NCBI GenBank assembly: GCA_019055375.1
Contig: JAHQIW010000035.1
Location: 124,001-188,000 of the forward strand
Origin: Parelaphostrongylus tenuis
Taxonomy: Eukaryota > Nematoda > Chromadorea > Rhabditida > Metastrongylidae
Direction of reading: 5' to 3'
DNA: 64,000 bases
Position numbers and translations under genes: made by a program. The notes under the pieces were generated by a model. The model was not told where the DNA came from. It saw only the letters and a list, made by a program, of their open reading frames with translations, and did not search any database. Each line of letters opens with the position of its first letter. Within the stretch, counting starts at the first letter, position 1. This document shows, one piece after another, positions 10,284 through 21,758 of the stretch.

Positions 10284-10350
10284 TATATATATTATATTAT
10301 ATATATATATATATATTATATATATTATATATATATTATTTATATATTTT
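10284..10350. repeat. TA-rich microsatellite at the 3' end of RTE copy II
   Basis: Tracts of ATAT with TTATATATT interruptions begin straight after the RTE tail GATGCAGGTGAT. Confidence 0.9.
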
Positions 10351-13273
10351 TATGCATCGTAGCAGTGGTATAATGTTTCAAATGTGCATCTAAGAGCGTT
10401 GACTGGGCGAAACATTCGAAAGTTCAATGCGCCTTTCACTCATGCTGGGTGAGCTCCTCAATCCCCACTCGATATTGAATGTTTTGTATCCCACTTGATA
10501 TTCTTAAACGTCCTTATTATTCTCAGTATTATTCTTCCCTCTGCCCGAAAACGGAATGTCGTTGGAACCAAATTTGAAAACAAGACACCATGTAACAAAC
10601 GTACTGATAAAAGCTTCTCCATCCTACTACTCATTCTGTGACATCGAATACTCACGTATACCATGATCGTTCATGTATATTGTCATATGCATAATACCAC
10701 AATCAAGTCACAGTGGCAACAGTTACGCACGTATTCTCAGTAATTCACCACCATATCGTAACGGAGGACTCTCTCCTGGGTATTCATCAATAAGGTTATC
10801 ATGATAACCGCAATCATGCTACACTCTTCACGACTGTAGTTGACAAGCGAACAGAAGAAAAGCTGATGGCAACTTATCTTAACTAGCATATTTTTACTGT
10901 AAAGTGATACATAATCTAGGCTTACTTGCTGATTTGCCAATACTCGTCCATCAACCACTAGATAGAAATACTTGCTACACTAGCGTACACTAGCGTACAC
11001 GCGCTTAAAACGGCTTTGACACTCGCTTGGGACGAAATTACAGTGGAAACGTGTGAGTGCATCGTTGAAAATTTTCGCTATCGACTATGTAAATGTAGAG
11101 GAGACCAAAGGAGGCAGTTTTGAGAATTTGTTACCAACTTTGTGGATAAATGTTATACTGTTGATCTGATGAACGCACTTTCTCAATTAATTAAATTCAT
11201 TTGTTTATGAAGTGTTTCTTCACTGTTAGAATACGTGAAGTATTATCAGAACTCTTTCTGCATCGTGTATATGCTGCTATTGGCTTTATGTGGTTTCTAT
11301 TCATCTTCTAGAATCTTTCATTTTCGCGTACTTATTCTAGTTCTCTTTCTGCCGTTTTCAACTCTTTCACACTTCTCATTTGATCAATCGACAAATAATG
11401 CCGGACTGTTTCATATTTCTCTTTTGCACCATTTGAGCAATCACTTCTTTTGCAATTACATGCTGCTATATATCGTTGCGAAGCTTGTATGCTTTCGTTC
11501 TCTTAGTATAAACTGTTTTCTTAACAGAATGTAATGGCTTGAATATTGAAGTGTCAAGGAAGCAATGTCGATGTTCTAAATTTAAAACCAATCTCGGACA
11601 TTCGCAGTTCAGACAGGGCGAAACATCAATGAGGCACAGGTTAAACAAAATGTAAGCGAGTATAGAGTACAACGTTGGTTAGCATAATTCGACACGTAGT
11701 CGATTTAAGGACAAGGAAACTGGCTGGCATCCGTTTCCTATTGACAATGAATTGAACTGAAGGCCACCGTCAAAGCTCGTACTGTCTTCCATTGGCGAAG
11801 ATGGAGGAAAACTCGGCGTGAAGGACTCAACTGCTTTAGATCATTTTAAAAAATGGAAAGTAGAAGGAACTTGAAAAATGGAGTCTGAGAAGAGTCACTG
11901 ATAATGATTAAAGTGCCGTTTTGGGACATCGCCGATGCTTTCATCAAACCAGAACGACTCTTTTAACTATTTGTTTCCCATATGGTACGATACGTAGCAT
12001 TGCGCACAACATCTCGCTGCGCTAAATTTCTAAGACCAGGGAACTTGTGAGAAATTATCTGATGAATTATGGTCTTGAGAAGACATTTCCACTGCTTAGT
12101 GATGGAGTATCACAAAAGAGTCTCCTATGAAGGTTTTCCCATTGGAAACAACGTCTACGTGCTAAAAAATATCCTATTTTAACAGGAAAACCACGCTTGC
12201 AAAAACGAACGTATTTTCAACTGCTTCATAGCGTTTGTTCACAATTGCGCCTTTTCCAGTCTATGTTCGTAGTCATTCAATACCTTCAGAAATGGCGATT
12301 GCGATACTGACTTGGTGTGTGTAACGACTTTCGTACTACGTTTTAGAGGCAGAAAAACATAACGTTATACACTCGCAATCCATTTTTTCAACTTCGCAGC
12401 GCGTTTTTCAATTTTTACTTAGTGAGATTTTAATTCTAAACAAACTTTTTGCAAAGAAAAAATAGATTATTGTTGGAGGGACTCATAAAAATATGAAATT
12501 GGATTGAACGACCAGTTTTCTTCTCGAAAAATTACAGTATTCATTACGAGTGTGTGGATTGCAGTATACTCGTGTTTCGTTGACTTTTTTCAGAAAAATG
12601 ATTTTTCATTAGACTATTTGTGATCAGTCGAAAGCTTGAAAATAGAGGTTTTGATATTTAGCTTGACTTTTTAGGGAAAATTCCATAATATGCTCCAATA
12701 ATGAGAAGAAAATGACGCTTTGCTTTCTGTATGAGTTGTTTCAACTTCAAAGCAGATCTTTTTCGTATTGTTTAGTGAAAACTGATCCTTAACAAACATT
12801 GTTGCCAAGAAAAGTTTGTTAATCTTGGAGGCATTTCTATAAACGTATCTTTGAAGAAAAGAACGCCCAGTTGTCCTATAAACCCTTACTTTTCATCGCG
12901 TAAGCTACATAGAAAAACAACGTGCTTTGCACTGCTAATCCATATTTCTTGCGTTAATGCTGCGTAAATATACTAAGCGAATAAAAAATAGTCTGATCTA
13001 ATTACTGAAGTCTTTTCTACAACTCTACAGAGGCGTCAACTTCTAGAGTCCATCAATATTGAAAAAAATTCCTGAACTGTTGATGAAGTGGCATAGTACT
13101 GTTATGTCCAGTTTCATTTTTGAACAAAAATTTCATTATTTTGTAATTTTTTGACATGTTTAAAAGCCAGAATTAGTTTGATCAAAGTATATTCTACTTG
13201 CTGTTCAGTGGCCATAGAATTTTCCTTAGCTTTTAGTTCTATTTTTCGATTAATTGCTGATTTATTCTATTAG
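10351..13273. other. Long region without recognised genes
   Basis: AT-rich and mostly featureless. It holds the second member of the dispersed repeat near 10970-11045 (with a short tandem ACACTAGCGT duplication). A plus-strand frame at 11235-11534 (99 residues, many aromatics) has no motif. A short possible coding tail VPFWDIADAFIKPERLF then stop lies at about 11912-11965 with a weak acceptor; I cannot connect it to anything. Confidence 0.45.
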
Positions 13274-13450
13274 AGATTCGTGGATGGCTACGAAATGTTA
13301 ACACTGCATTCTACTCAACGCTGAATGGCATCCGACTATTTCAGTCTCTAAAAGCCCGTGGAGATCAAACTGGCATGCAATCTTTCCTGTCGGACAGTTT
13401 CATTATCCAAGCACAAAAAACTTTTGCGAGACGGGTATACCACTCCGCAT
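13274..13450 (+). CDS. Exon-like segment A of an unidentified gene
   Basis: After a possible acceptor (TTCTATTAG) the frame reads IRGWLRNVNTAFYSTLNG, then about 35 more residues ending in KTFARR, without a stop. Donor candidates are GTATAC at 13435 and GTGTTT at 13451. Using the second leaves a one-base overhang that matches the phase of the next segment at 13771. The residue composition looks like genuine protein, unlike the low-complexity frames around it. I do not recognise the family. It is probably one exon of a small + strand gene with segments B and C. Confidence 0.4.
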
Positions 13451-13770
13451 GTGTTTAAAAGGGGAGCTTGTTGAGAAACTCAAAGTTAAACAAAACACTT
13501 CATTAGGCGCGTATTGGTGAGGATTGCTTGAGATGAAACGTAACCATGCACCATACCTCAGAATAAATTTTTGATCTGAACCAGGGCGTTGCTCAACTGT
13601 GTAAGACTCTGTGCGGTGGTGTGCATCAAGTAACTGAGGCCAACAAAGAGCAAAACAGGGAATGTTTCAAAAAGTTGCTAACGCGAATGAGAATTTTGTA
13701 TAAAGTTTTCCCGTATTGGTTACGATACTGTTCGACTGAATAGATTACGTGTCAGTTTCAGTTTTTTCAG

Positions 13771-13984
13771 GTCTTCGAGAAGGCGAGCGAGACCGTCTAG
13801 ATATCGTCGTACCTGATCTAGAAGAAAACACTGAGTTGTTGAATATTACCACACTCAATCGGAATTCGATTATGGGAACAGCTTTACAAATAGGGGTGAA
13901 ACAATTTCGTGGTAAATGTACGTTCAGTAGATTAGCAGAACTGGTCAGGAACTTCAATGGCTGTACCTCACATTCTCAGAATAG
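13771..13984 (+). CDS. Exon-like segment B of an unidentified gene
   Basis: A strong nematode acceptor (GTTTTTTCAG, 13761-13770) precedes the frame GLREGERDRLDIVVPDLEEN, followed by a further ~45 residues including GTALQIGVKQFRGKCTFSRL and AELVRNFNG. A donor GTCAGT lies at 13985 and a weaker one GTACCT at 13963. Only the weaker donor gives a frame that continues into segment C at 14119. The frame stays open across both. No known domain is recognised. Reasonable coding potential and a good acceptor support a real exon, but the gene is unknown. Confidence 0.48.
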
Positions 13985-14118
13985 GTCAGTATTTTCTGTC
14001 ATAAGCACATATCAACGATTGTACAATCTAGGCTGGAAAGGTTGACCTAACTAGGATACGAAAACTTGGACGAAGTACCACACTTTCCCCTTCACGATTC
14101 CAATTTCTGACCTCATAG

Positions 14119-14210
14119 GTGACGGATTTTCGCCTGAGCTAGCTCTACTACGAAGACTGTTAAAACATTTCATATCAAACAGAGTTTATGAGATTGCTTC
14201 CTTTAAGTGA
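14119..14210 (+). CDS. Exon-like segment C, possible terminal exon
   Basis: Following an acceptor-like CCTCATAG, the frame reads GDGFSPELALLRRLLKHF and ends ISNRVYEIASFK then TGA at 14208-14210. If joined to segment B through the GTACCT donor it would end the gene. The linkage is tentative because the better-looking donor of segment B is out of phase. Confidence 0.33.
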
Positions 14211-15023
14211 TCCAACAAACGCATCAGGCACTCACTTATCTGTAGTGTTCAACTGTAAATTTCCTTGTCTTGGTTGATAAGGAGCATTGAAGATCGGCAA
14301 CTCTTTTGACCCTACCATTATCACAGCTCTGGAATAAATTCTTATAGGTTAAAGAACAAAACTCCTTGCGCTTGTCACTATTAGTCTTTTAATCTAGTCT
14401 TTGAACTCACATATGTATTCACTAGACGATATTACACTGAAGGACTACTACTAAACATTAATTGGTATGAAATGGTATGGAGTTAGTTTATATACTCCCA
14501 GAAAGTTTGTTTTAGATGACCAACATCTGTATCACAAGCACATAGTAAACAAAATGATATACCGAGTGCTTATCGAACTTTTGGTGATAGTGATTCAGTT
14601 CCTACTTTTTACAACTTTAAGAAACTACAACACCAGACTTTTAGTGAACTATAAGTTGAGTGGAGGGATTTCCTCACGATCGCAGAGCTATTAATATGTG
14701 ATGAAATACAACTGGAATAGCGAGTAAACATGAAGAAAGCGTGTGTTTGATTGGATTGTGCTCATGAGATCACTTCAACCGAAGCACGGACCGTCCTTTT
14801 GTGTGTTGCCCAATGATATCTTGACCTATATTCCACACTTTCCCCTTAACATCCAAGCAAAGAGAAGCTACACTAAATATTGAGAAAGTAATTCCTTAAA
14901 AACATACAAAGGTCTCCAAGAAGTCGAGATTTTCCATCAAAGAACGTGGGAAATCCTACCGTTTATTGTTTGTCTTTGATACAGTCGAGTTTTCTCGGTT
15001 TCCATAATTTTCAGTGGAGGGAG
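14211..15023. other. Region without recognised genes
   Basis: AT-rich. The frame at 14467-14694 is hydrophobic in part but has no motif or splice context. Nothing else supported. Confidence 0.4.
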
Positions 15024-15112
15024 GGTGGTAGTGATGAGTCCCAATAGGACGAACAGGCGCCTGCATCGCATTAGACATAACAGCTCAAAACAAGTTGTAT
15101 CCTTATCAGATT
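15020..15112 (+). ncRNA. Decayed hammerhead of the CAGGCGCCTG class, single arm
   Basis: GGTGGTA, GTGATGA, stem II GTCC-CAATA-GGAC, GAA, CAGGCGCCTGC, then ATCGCATTAGAC and CTCAAAACAAGTTGTATCC. The same order and tail occur at 29821-29902 and 48360-48450. Two core faults are visible: C3 is G, and one A of GAAA is missing. Stem II is perfect. It is a dead copy with no visible inverted partner. Confidence 0.65.
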
Positions 15113-16676
15113 ACATAATTTTTAGTGTTAAGTTTAGAGTTAATTTGGGTGTTTTAGAATTTGACAACTTTTATATATGTGCAAAGGCTTTGATACTGAT
15201 TAACTACTATCACCTAGCGTTCTTCATTACTCTATTGAGATCTGCATCGACGAAGACGGAGGACTTCTTAGGAGGGGTTCCTCATGAAATCCGCGTCAAA
15301 GGTCTAATTACATATCAAGAGAGGTTGCTGATTGTTGCTGTCGTCTTCCACTTGTCCTAGACGATTAATTTTAGGCTGTGCCCACTCTACCACCTATGGA
15401 TGTTCAACCGGCCACACCGGCAGGTTTATGTACCTCCACCCGATATATCATGTTTCTCGTTTTCAAACCGATCTTCTTCTTGTGTGTAAAAAAATTCCGC
15501 GCCTGTTTTGCCGTATGTATTCTTCATCTTTTCTGTAACCCTCCTATGCCATTAGTGCCTACACGTCTCTTATATTAGAAGAAAAAAAATCGTCTTCTAT
15601 GCAGCTAACTTCTGTTAGCATTGAACGAAATTATGTAGTTGTTCAAGGACTATTGCGACTGCTAACCTCATGATTTTGGAATTTTCCTTCATTTCGTACA
15701 TCATTCAGAAGTCAGCACTAGCGATTGTAAATCACTTCTATGGAGCCGCGCGTGTGCAAAACAAATCACGCAATCCCGAAAAGCTTAGGAAGACATCACT
15801 ATAGAAGAGGATTTTGTTTTATCGTTCTATGACTATAACCCCTTCGGGGCGACAACAGAAATCGCTGCGCGTAGCGCGAAGCGCAAAACGGCGCGCAATC
15901 ATCTTTATTTGATTGGGGTCTTTTTCCCTGCTTTCAAAAATTCTTAGGTATGTTGTTTAATTTTGTAATATCACGATTCACTCTACACGCTTCATATTAT
16001 TTGGAGCATGTGTAGCTCTTATACTTGAAGAAAAACGCTAGTTTACTACGCACTCATGCTGCTTACGGGGTTCAGTCTACTGGAATATGTCATACAAAGA
16101 AAATTACGATACTAATCTTCAAATTTTGGTCGTCTTCACTATATGTGCTTAGAAGTAATTACAGCGATTGATAAGTAGAAAACAATGAAAGCCGGGCATG
16201 CCCACTGAATTTGCGTGTTCTATGTAATTTTCTGATTGTCCTGAACGGAAATCCTTATGCTCTCCTAAGTTTCCAATTTTCTAAAATAGTCTCAATGTGA
16301 CCATGTGCAAGTGGATATGGCCATCCATCAGAAAATCATGCACCTGTTCCGCTCAACTGCTTCTCATGGATATGCTCTTCCACTTTCACCGCTTGGATTT
16401 GTGGGCTTTGTAGATTACTTACTTACTTACCTATCTGATTTCTGCTTTGATCATAATGGGAAAGGTTCAAGGAAACGTCGAGTTCAATCCACTTCTACGA
16501 ACTGCACAAGCCTGATATTTGAGAATTAGTTGTAGAACAGGTGCATCTATGGCCATCGGGCCCTCATCTCCATTTTAACAACTCTTTAAAGGACTTATGA
16601 AAAGCAATGCGTTTGCTGAAGGTGGTTTAGTGCCTGATGTGATTGAAATCTAGGTCTGGTTATTTCTACTGTTTGA
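15113..16676. other. Region without recognised genes
   Basis: Contains a proline-rich exon-like scrap at 15376-15421 (AVPTLPPMDVQPATPA between TTTTAG and a GTTTAT donor) that I cannot place in a gene. A GC-rich patch at 15845-15900 (GCTGCGCGTAGCGCGAAGCG) stands out in the AT-rich background. The frame at 16305-16529 has no recognised motif. Confidence 0.4.
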
Positions 16677-17090
16677 ATAATGGAGGTGTTCGACTGAAGT
16701 GATTGTGGACAACCCGATCGCTTTAGGGTCTGACGAATGCGGAACCACCGAAACGTCAGTTATTTGAATAAATAATGTCATGAAGAGTGTATTAAGCTCA
16801 CTAAGAACAACAAAGAATACCTCCAGCATTACCATATCAGAGCTGGAAGTGAATTCTATAATTATTCTCAATTTCCAACTCTGAGCGGCTGGTGTGCAAT
16901 AATTAATTACAAACCTAAGACATCTAAACGGACAGTGTTTCAAGATGAAGTTTTCTACTACGCAATCCAAAATTTGTTTCTGTCGTTTCCTGCTGGGGAT
17001 ATGGAGGTGCTTGACTAAGTGCATTACAAATCAATTTAATCTTTCTAGACCCTGAAAAAGGAGAAATTTGTCGAAACGTTGACCACTGTA
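16677..17090 (+). repeat. Two direct hammerhead-like repeats about 322 bases apart
   Basis: TGGAGGTG, a GACT-AAGTG block, a TTAGGGTCTGA or TAGACCCTGA box and CGAAACGT occur in the same order at 16680-16760 and 17001-17080. The first has a complete CTGACGA (16730-16736) and GAAAC; its stem II is weak. The second has CTGAAAA. Direct, same-strand duplication of a hammerhead at this spacing resembles retrozymes and the terminal repeats of Penelope-like elements. No reverse transcriptase frame lies between. The 124-residue minus-strand frame here is not convincing coding. Confidence 0.5.
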
Positions 17091-17321
17091 TTATAATATG
17101 TTATTGTGCTGTTGTACTACACTAATGTACTCTGCAATGCACTGCATCTACTATCCAACTGTTACTATCAATAAAAACTATCACTACCACCTTGCAACAG
17201 CTAATAAAGAGAAAGGCCACTGATTTATTCTGACTATACCGACCATAATTAGATAGTCGGTCCAGGGAATTAATTTCCTATTCACGGCAGGTTTAGCAGT
17301 AGTATGATATTCTAAACATAC

Positions 17322-17655
17322 ATTTAAGAAAGTTGAGTGGCATACAAAACGCACCCACGTTTCACCCGTACCGGGGTGCGTGTGCTAGTACAACACAAGC
17401 GATTCCACAACTCTACTACCATCCTTTCTTTGATATAAACTATCGCAGGTGTCAACAAAAAACCTCTGCCAGGACTGCTCTGGTAAGCATATAGCAGCAT
17501 ATATGACACCTATGATGCTTTATAACAAAAAAACGTAATAGCAGAGCGACGGCATTATTGATTTCGTGGTAGCACGCGCCCTCAATATGAGTTGAAATCG
17601 CGAGTTCAACTCTCGCCTGATGTCAAATGTTATGCTTACCACTCAGTGTTCTTGG
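17322..17655. repeat. tRNA-like foldback repeat
   Basis: The right part reads TGGTAGCACGCGCCC followed by GCGAGTTCAACTCTCGC, resembling tRNA A and B boxes, then TGTTATGCTTACCACTCA. The left end (TAAGAAAGTTGAGTGG) is an inverted match to the right flank of the related repeat at 25040-25115. The pair looks like a diverged inverted SINE. Confidence 0.5.
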
Positions 17656-17794
17656 AAGTGAATTTTAGCGATATGCTCGTCAAGTCCATATGCTTGCGGT
17701 TGATAACGCACTGGAATGATAGCACATTTGTTTGAATGTTGTTGCAAAGCTCATAAGGAATCGTACAACATTGTCTACAATACAATTAATTCAA

Positions 17795-17850
17795 CCACCT
17801 GACATTTCGGCAATTTCGCCTTTTCGTAAGTCTTAAAAGATCAGGTTCCC
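17795..17850 (-). ncRNA. Decayed hammerhead-like motif
   Basis: Minus strand CTTACGAAAAGGC, a short loop, GCCGAAATGTCAGG. Stem II GGC/GCC and GAAA remain, but the CTGACGA box has two changes. Inactive relative of the GAAACGT class. Confidence 0.4.
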
Positions 17851-18901
17851 GCAATCCAGTCCGCTAAACACCTTCACTGAGCAGACAGGAAGAATCACCA
17901 AACTTAGATTCAAATGCAGCAAGTGCAAAACAGCTTCTTCACATATTCACCACTTTATGTGCCGTCCACTAAGCTGTCTATGTGGATATCACTGGACAGA
18001 GATCACATGGACTCGTCATGTAACTTCCGCGTATAAACCACTCTCTTACATACTGTCTTATATCACGGTGATTACGAGGCATTCCTCCGTACGATTTATG
18101 ACTGGAATGGTGGCATTAATCCATCGCTCCGAAAATTTTCGCGCTTAGGTCTTACGTTCTCGTGCAAGGACCCTCGGTGCATTCGTAAGATACATTCGCA
18201 TTACATGTTATCTTAAGATGGTTACTCTTCACTTGAACAACTCAAGGGGCGACTCACATGAACGGTGAGTACGTAGAAATTTTTTTTGCGTGATGCGACA
18301 GAAATCTAGATTTCGTAAATTTTTCCGTTTTAGTATTGCAGGTGTTTGGTTGACCGAGCTGTGAACATATGATCTTTCCAGGCTTCAGAAAAAGCGTTAA
18401 ATCACCGGAACTATTGCAGATCGAACTGGTTGCAATGTGACAACCTTCTGATTGACTCAAAAAGGATAACTGTGATTTACTGAAGAATGCCGAAGTTAAG
18501 AAAGATTCGATTGATATTTATAGTGTAATAATTGGATAAGTATGAGATCGTTACTACTGAAGGTGCGTACTGCTGACGTATCGACCGGACCTTTATCAGC
18601 AAAAGATGCGGTAAATTCAGCTTAACCGTAATTTAGTATTGTAGCATTTAGCCACATCTTTGTTAGAATATGCTTTAAAAAGAAGGAACTCAATTAATGT
18701 GCAAAAAGAATGAAACAGTCCAGATAAAACGAGTCCTCCCCCACTAATTTGCCAATAACTCTAAGTAACGTAGAGAAAAATAGTCGGCGCAACTCAAAAA
18801 TTTTTGGATCCTTCTTATCTGCCTTCTTAACTGGAAGCTAGCAATTGAGCGTTTATCGAGCTAAATATGCCGGCACAAAAACAAAAAGTTACCAATTTTT
18901 T
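17851..18901. other. Region without recognised genes
   Basis: AT-rich spacer before RTE copy III. Open frames at 17957-18148 and 18254-18460 lack motifs or splice context. Confidence 0.4.
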
Positions 18902-18917
18902 GCCAAGATCACCTGTA

Positions 18918-19271
18918 TCACCTGTCGTGCCGTTGATCGTCGAGTGACTCGAGCGGGTACCAGCAACTCTTCCATTTTTCCCTATCGCGTGCAAGAGTGG
19001 CCCAGTGGGTCCTCCTCGCTCTAGGGATTCGCTGAGCATCATATCTTTCTTCTATCGCTTTCGTGAAGAAATCGGACCAACGGGTCAGTGGTCTTCCTTT
19101 AGAGCGCTTGACGTTCCGAGGAATCCAGTCGGTAACGGCTCTCGTCCATCGGTTGTCGTTGAAGCGCATCACGTGTCCGGCCCACCTTATTTTCGATATC
19201 CTGGCGTGTAGAACGGCGTCTCTGATTTTCGATCGTTGACGTAGGTCGGAACTTCGGATCCTTTCTCTCAT
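18918..19271 (-). CDS. RTE C-terminal region (copy III, third frame segment)
   Basis: This frame supplies the conserved C-terminus after a frameshift at about 19270: SKIRWAGHVMRFNDNRWT, RAVTDWIPRN and GRPLTRWSDFF, ending LESLDDQRHDR. An extra A near 19278 (GCGAAGATACGG against GCGAGATACGG in other copies) separates it from the reverse transcriptase frame. The RTE C-terminal region may bind nucleic acid; its exact role is not established. Confidence 0.85.
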   Translation of the reverse strand: MRERIRSSDLRQRSKIRDAVLHARISKIRWAGHVMRFNDNRWTRAVTDWIPRNVKRSKGRPLTRWSDFFTKAIEERYDAQRIPRARRTHWATLARDREKWKSCWYPLESLDDQRHDR

Positions 19272-20298
19272 TTGCGAAGATACGGGATACTCCTAGCATC
19301 GACCTTTCGACTGCGCGTTCGATAACGGCAAGTGATCTTTCATCCTGCTTACGTAGCGACCAGGTTTCTGCTGCATACGTCAGGGCAGGGATAATTGTCG
19401 AGTCGGAAAGGTGGGCACGGAGTCGGATGTTCTTTGTCCTCTTCACTACATCTTCGATGCTCTTAAACGTTCCCCAAGCCGCTCGTTTCCTCCTGCTCAA
19501 CTCTGGAGCTAGGTCGTTCATCATGTTGATTTCACGACCTAGATAGACGTAACTGGAGCATTCGGAGATTGTCGTTCCGTTGAGCGTGAATGGGGCATTA
19601 GAAACCCATCCGTTCCTCATGAACATTGTTTTCGTTAGATTCAGTTGAAGACCAATCTTTCCACAGGCGTTATCGAAATCGGCCAACATTCGTTCCGCTT
19701 GGCTGATGTTTGGTGTTATGAGAACGATATCGTCAGCAAAGCGAAGATGGTTTAATTGTCGACCGTCAATTTTCACTCCCATTTCGTCCCATTCTAATGT
19801 TCGCATGACGCTTTGTAGGGTGGCAGTGAATAGTTTTGGCGATATTGTATCGCCTTGTCGAACCCCTCTTCTTACGTCAATGGTGATATTGTTGTAGAAT
19901 GGAGATATTTTAGTCGTGAAATCTTTATAAAGCTCACGAAGGATCATTATGTACCGAGTAGGGACGCCCTGGTTATCCAGAGCCTCTATAACCGCTTCTG
20001 TTTCCACTGAATCAAAGGCTTTCTTCAGATCGATGAAAGTGAGACAGAGTGGTTGTTTGTACTCTCGTGAAACTTCGATGAGTCTTGTAATCGTGTGGAT
20101 GTGGTCCATGGTACTAAATCCTTTTCGGAACCCTGCTTGTTCGCATGGCTGTCCTTCGTCCAGTGTTCTGTCAATCCTGTTTAGGATGACTCGAGTAAAG
20201 AGTTTATAGACAACGGACAGCAAGCAGATTGGGCGATAATTGCCTATGTCGTGAAGGTCTCCCTTTTGAACAACAATACGGTCTTGCTGGTTTTCCAT
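19271..20298 (-). CDS. RTE reverse transcriptase (copy III, second frame segment)
   Basis: The open frame runs 19099-20298; its first ~340 residues are in register. Visible motifs are NYRPICLLSVVYKLF (about residue 20), QAGFRKGFSTMDHI (54), the motif-A core FIDLKKAFDSV (88-98), motif B GVRQGDTISPKLF (145-157), and the catalytic FADD of motif C (187-190), then LGREINMMNDLAPELSRRKR. These are the complete active-site aspartates of a target-primed reverse transcriptase. It does not start at its own methionine: it is the continuation of the upstream endonuclease frame after a one-base loss in an A/G run (AAAAGGG here, AAAAAGGG in copies I and V). The last ~58 residues of the raw frame are out of register. 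Confidence 0.92.
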
Positions 20299-21758
20299 TG
20301 AATAGGGACCTTACATTCTGACAGGTAGCGAGTGAAGAGCCGAGCCAGGGTGTTGATGAGAACTGGCGGCAGATTCTTCAGATGTTCTGGTCTAATCCTG
20401 TCTGGACCGGGTGTTGTTCTGTTCTTCACCGACGATATAGCATGTCGGATTTCGGAAGGGAGGACCGGTGGAACGACATATTCGTCCTCTTTCAATTTAT
20501 ATGACGGTAAGAGAACATGGCTAGCGAAGAGATCCGAGTAGTACTGGTGGATGATTTTCTCCATAGCCCTTCTGGAAGCTGTAAGTGTCCCGTCAGGGTA
20601 TCGGAGTGCAATCATCTTGGTCTTATAGTTGGCGAAGCCTCGCTGGGCTTTGCGAATGCTCTTCCCAGCTTCTGCAGCTTCTGCCATAACTGCTGCTCTT
20701 CTCTCTTTGAGGTCTTCTTTTATCGCTTCTCTGCAGCGTTTCGCAAGTTCGGACGTAAGGTTTCGGTTGCCTGTAGCTCGTGCGATTCCACGTTGACGTA
20801 TCAGCTCGAGTGTCTGCGGAGACAAGCGTCTCTTCGTGACCTTAGGACTCTCGGCTTTCATAGCGCTAACGTGAAGATATTCAACGAGTCGATCGTATTC
20901 TTCGTCGATGTTGTCGACAACGGTATCTTCCCAAGAGCCGACTAATGATTTGAATACATCCCAGTTTATGGTAGTTCTGGGACTTCGTTGTTTGAATTTA
21001 GCGGCTTTCTCTCCTCTCCTCGAAAATCGGAACGTTGCGCGAAGGAGGCGATGGTCTGATCCCGTGTAGAACTTAGGAACAACAGCGACGTCGGTCAGGC
21101 AAAACCTTCGATTTACTATGATGTGATCTATTTCGTTATGGTACTCTCCATTGGGAGACTCCCACGTCCATCGCTGAGAAAGAGGCTTTTGGAATTGCGA
21201 GTTACCATGGATGGTTTGGGTCGTCATGATAAACTCGGATAGCCTCTCACCCTGTTCATTCCATTCTAGTCCGTGGGTCCCTATGTGACGTTCTTCAGAC
21301 GTTCTTCTAGGTCCAATTTTTGCGTTAAAATCTCCGACAATGACCTTGAAGAATGTATGATCTTCTCTGAAGAATTTTTCGAGGTCCATATAGAACGCTT
21401 CGACTTCGTCTTCGTCATAGCTTGATGTTGGTGCGTAAGCAACGAAGATGGTCAAAGCCGGCATAGAACCACATCGTTTCAACCGTAATCGTCCGATACG
21501 GGTTGTTAGTTGTTCGAACGAATCAATGTTCACGGTCAAATTCGATTTGACGAGGACGCCAACGCCGCCGACACCTCTGCGATCGCATGTACCAAGGAAC
21601 AGTTCTTCTCCGGTGTCATAGACAGCGTGAAAAGGATGGCGCCTTCTCGTCTCAGCCAGGCCAATGACGTCGTACCTTATTCTTCTTGCTTGAATCAATA
21701 GATCTTCTACAGCGGATTCGTGAGCAAGGGTTCTTGCGTTGTAGGTACAGATCGTCAT
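20299..21758 (-). CDS. RTE APE-type endonuclease and N-terminal RT region (copy III, first frame segment)
   Basis: Starts at ATG 21758 ([11 protein letters not shown]). Apurinic-endonuclease-like motifs occur in order: CTYNART (4-10), LAETRR with the catalytic Glu (34-39), YAPTS (108-112), VGDFNAKIG (141-149), the NEIDHI block (208-213) and GSDHRLLR with the catalytic Asp-His (233-240). A linker [18 protein letters not shown] leads to reverse transcriptase block 0 ([15 protein letters not shown]). The domain would nick target DNA to prime reverse transcription. The raw frame ends at 20244 with an out-of-register KRETFTT caused by the indel. All endonuclease catalytic residues appear intact. 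Confidence 0.93.

Larger units (their letters stand above)
9318..10285 (+). mobile_element. RTE copy II: inverted 5' leader joined to sense 3' end, split by a foldback insertion
   Basis: Bases 9318-9442 match the antisense strand of the RTE 5' leader (compare 21864-21993). From 9443 the sequence switches to the sense 3' end of the element (RHDIEKRWAGHLMCFNDN, RAVTDWIPRDIK). The coding part stops at 9688, where a hammerhead foldback is inserted, and resumes at 10213 with GGAAGTGTTACTGGTACCC to the usual tail at about 10285. An inverted 5' piece fused to a sense 3' piece is the product expected from twin priming during target-primed reverse transcription, as described for L1. Only the last part of the reverse transcriptase ORF remains. 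Confidence 0.85.

Noticed and set aside
10458..10664. 68-residue minus-strand frame as a Penelope-like element fragment
   Set aside because: I looked for GIY-YIG or RT motifs because of the hammerhead context and found none.
16650..17024. 124-residue minus-strand open frame
   Set aside because: Lies across a pair of direct hammerhead-like repeats, has no domain motif and no splice or start context.
18540..18600. CTGCTGACGTATCGACC as a hammerhead core
   Set aside because: CTGACGT lacks A9, no stem II or GAAA follows at the right distance.
20517..20945. 142-residue open frame on the plus strand
   Set aside because: It is the exact antisense of the RTE linker/endonuclease region; the same antisense frame recurs opposite copy I (215-691), so it is a shadow of a real coding sequence.
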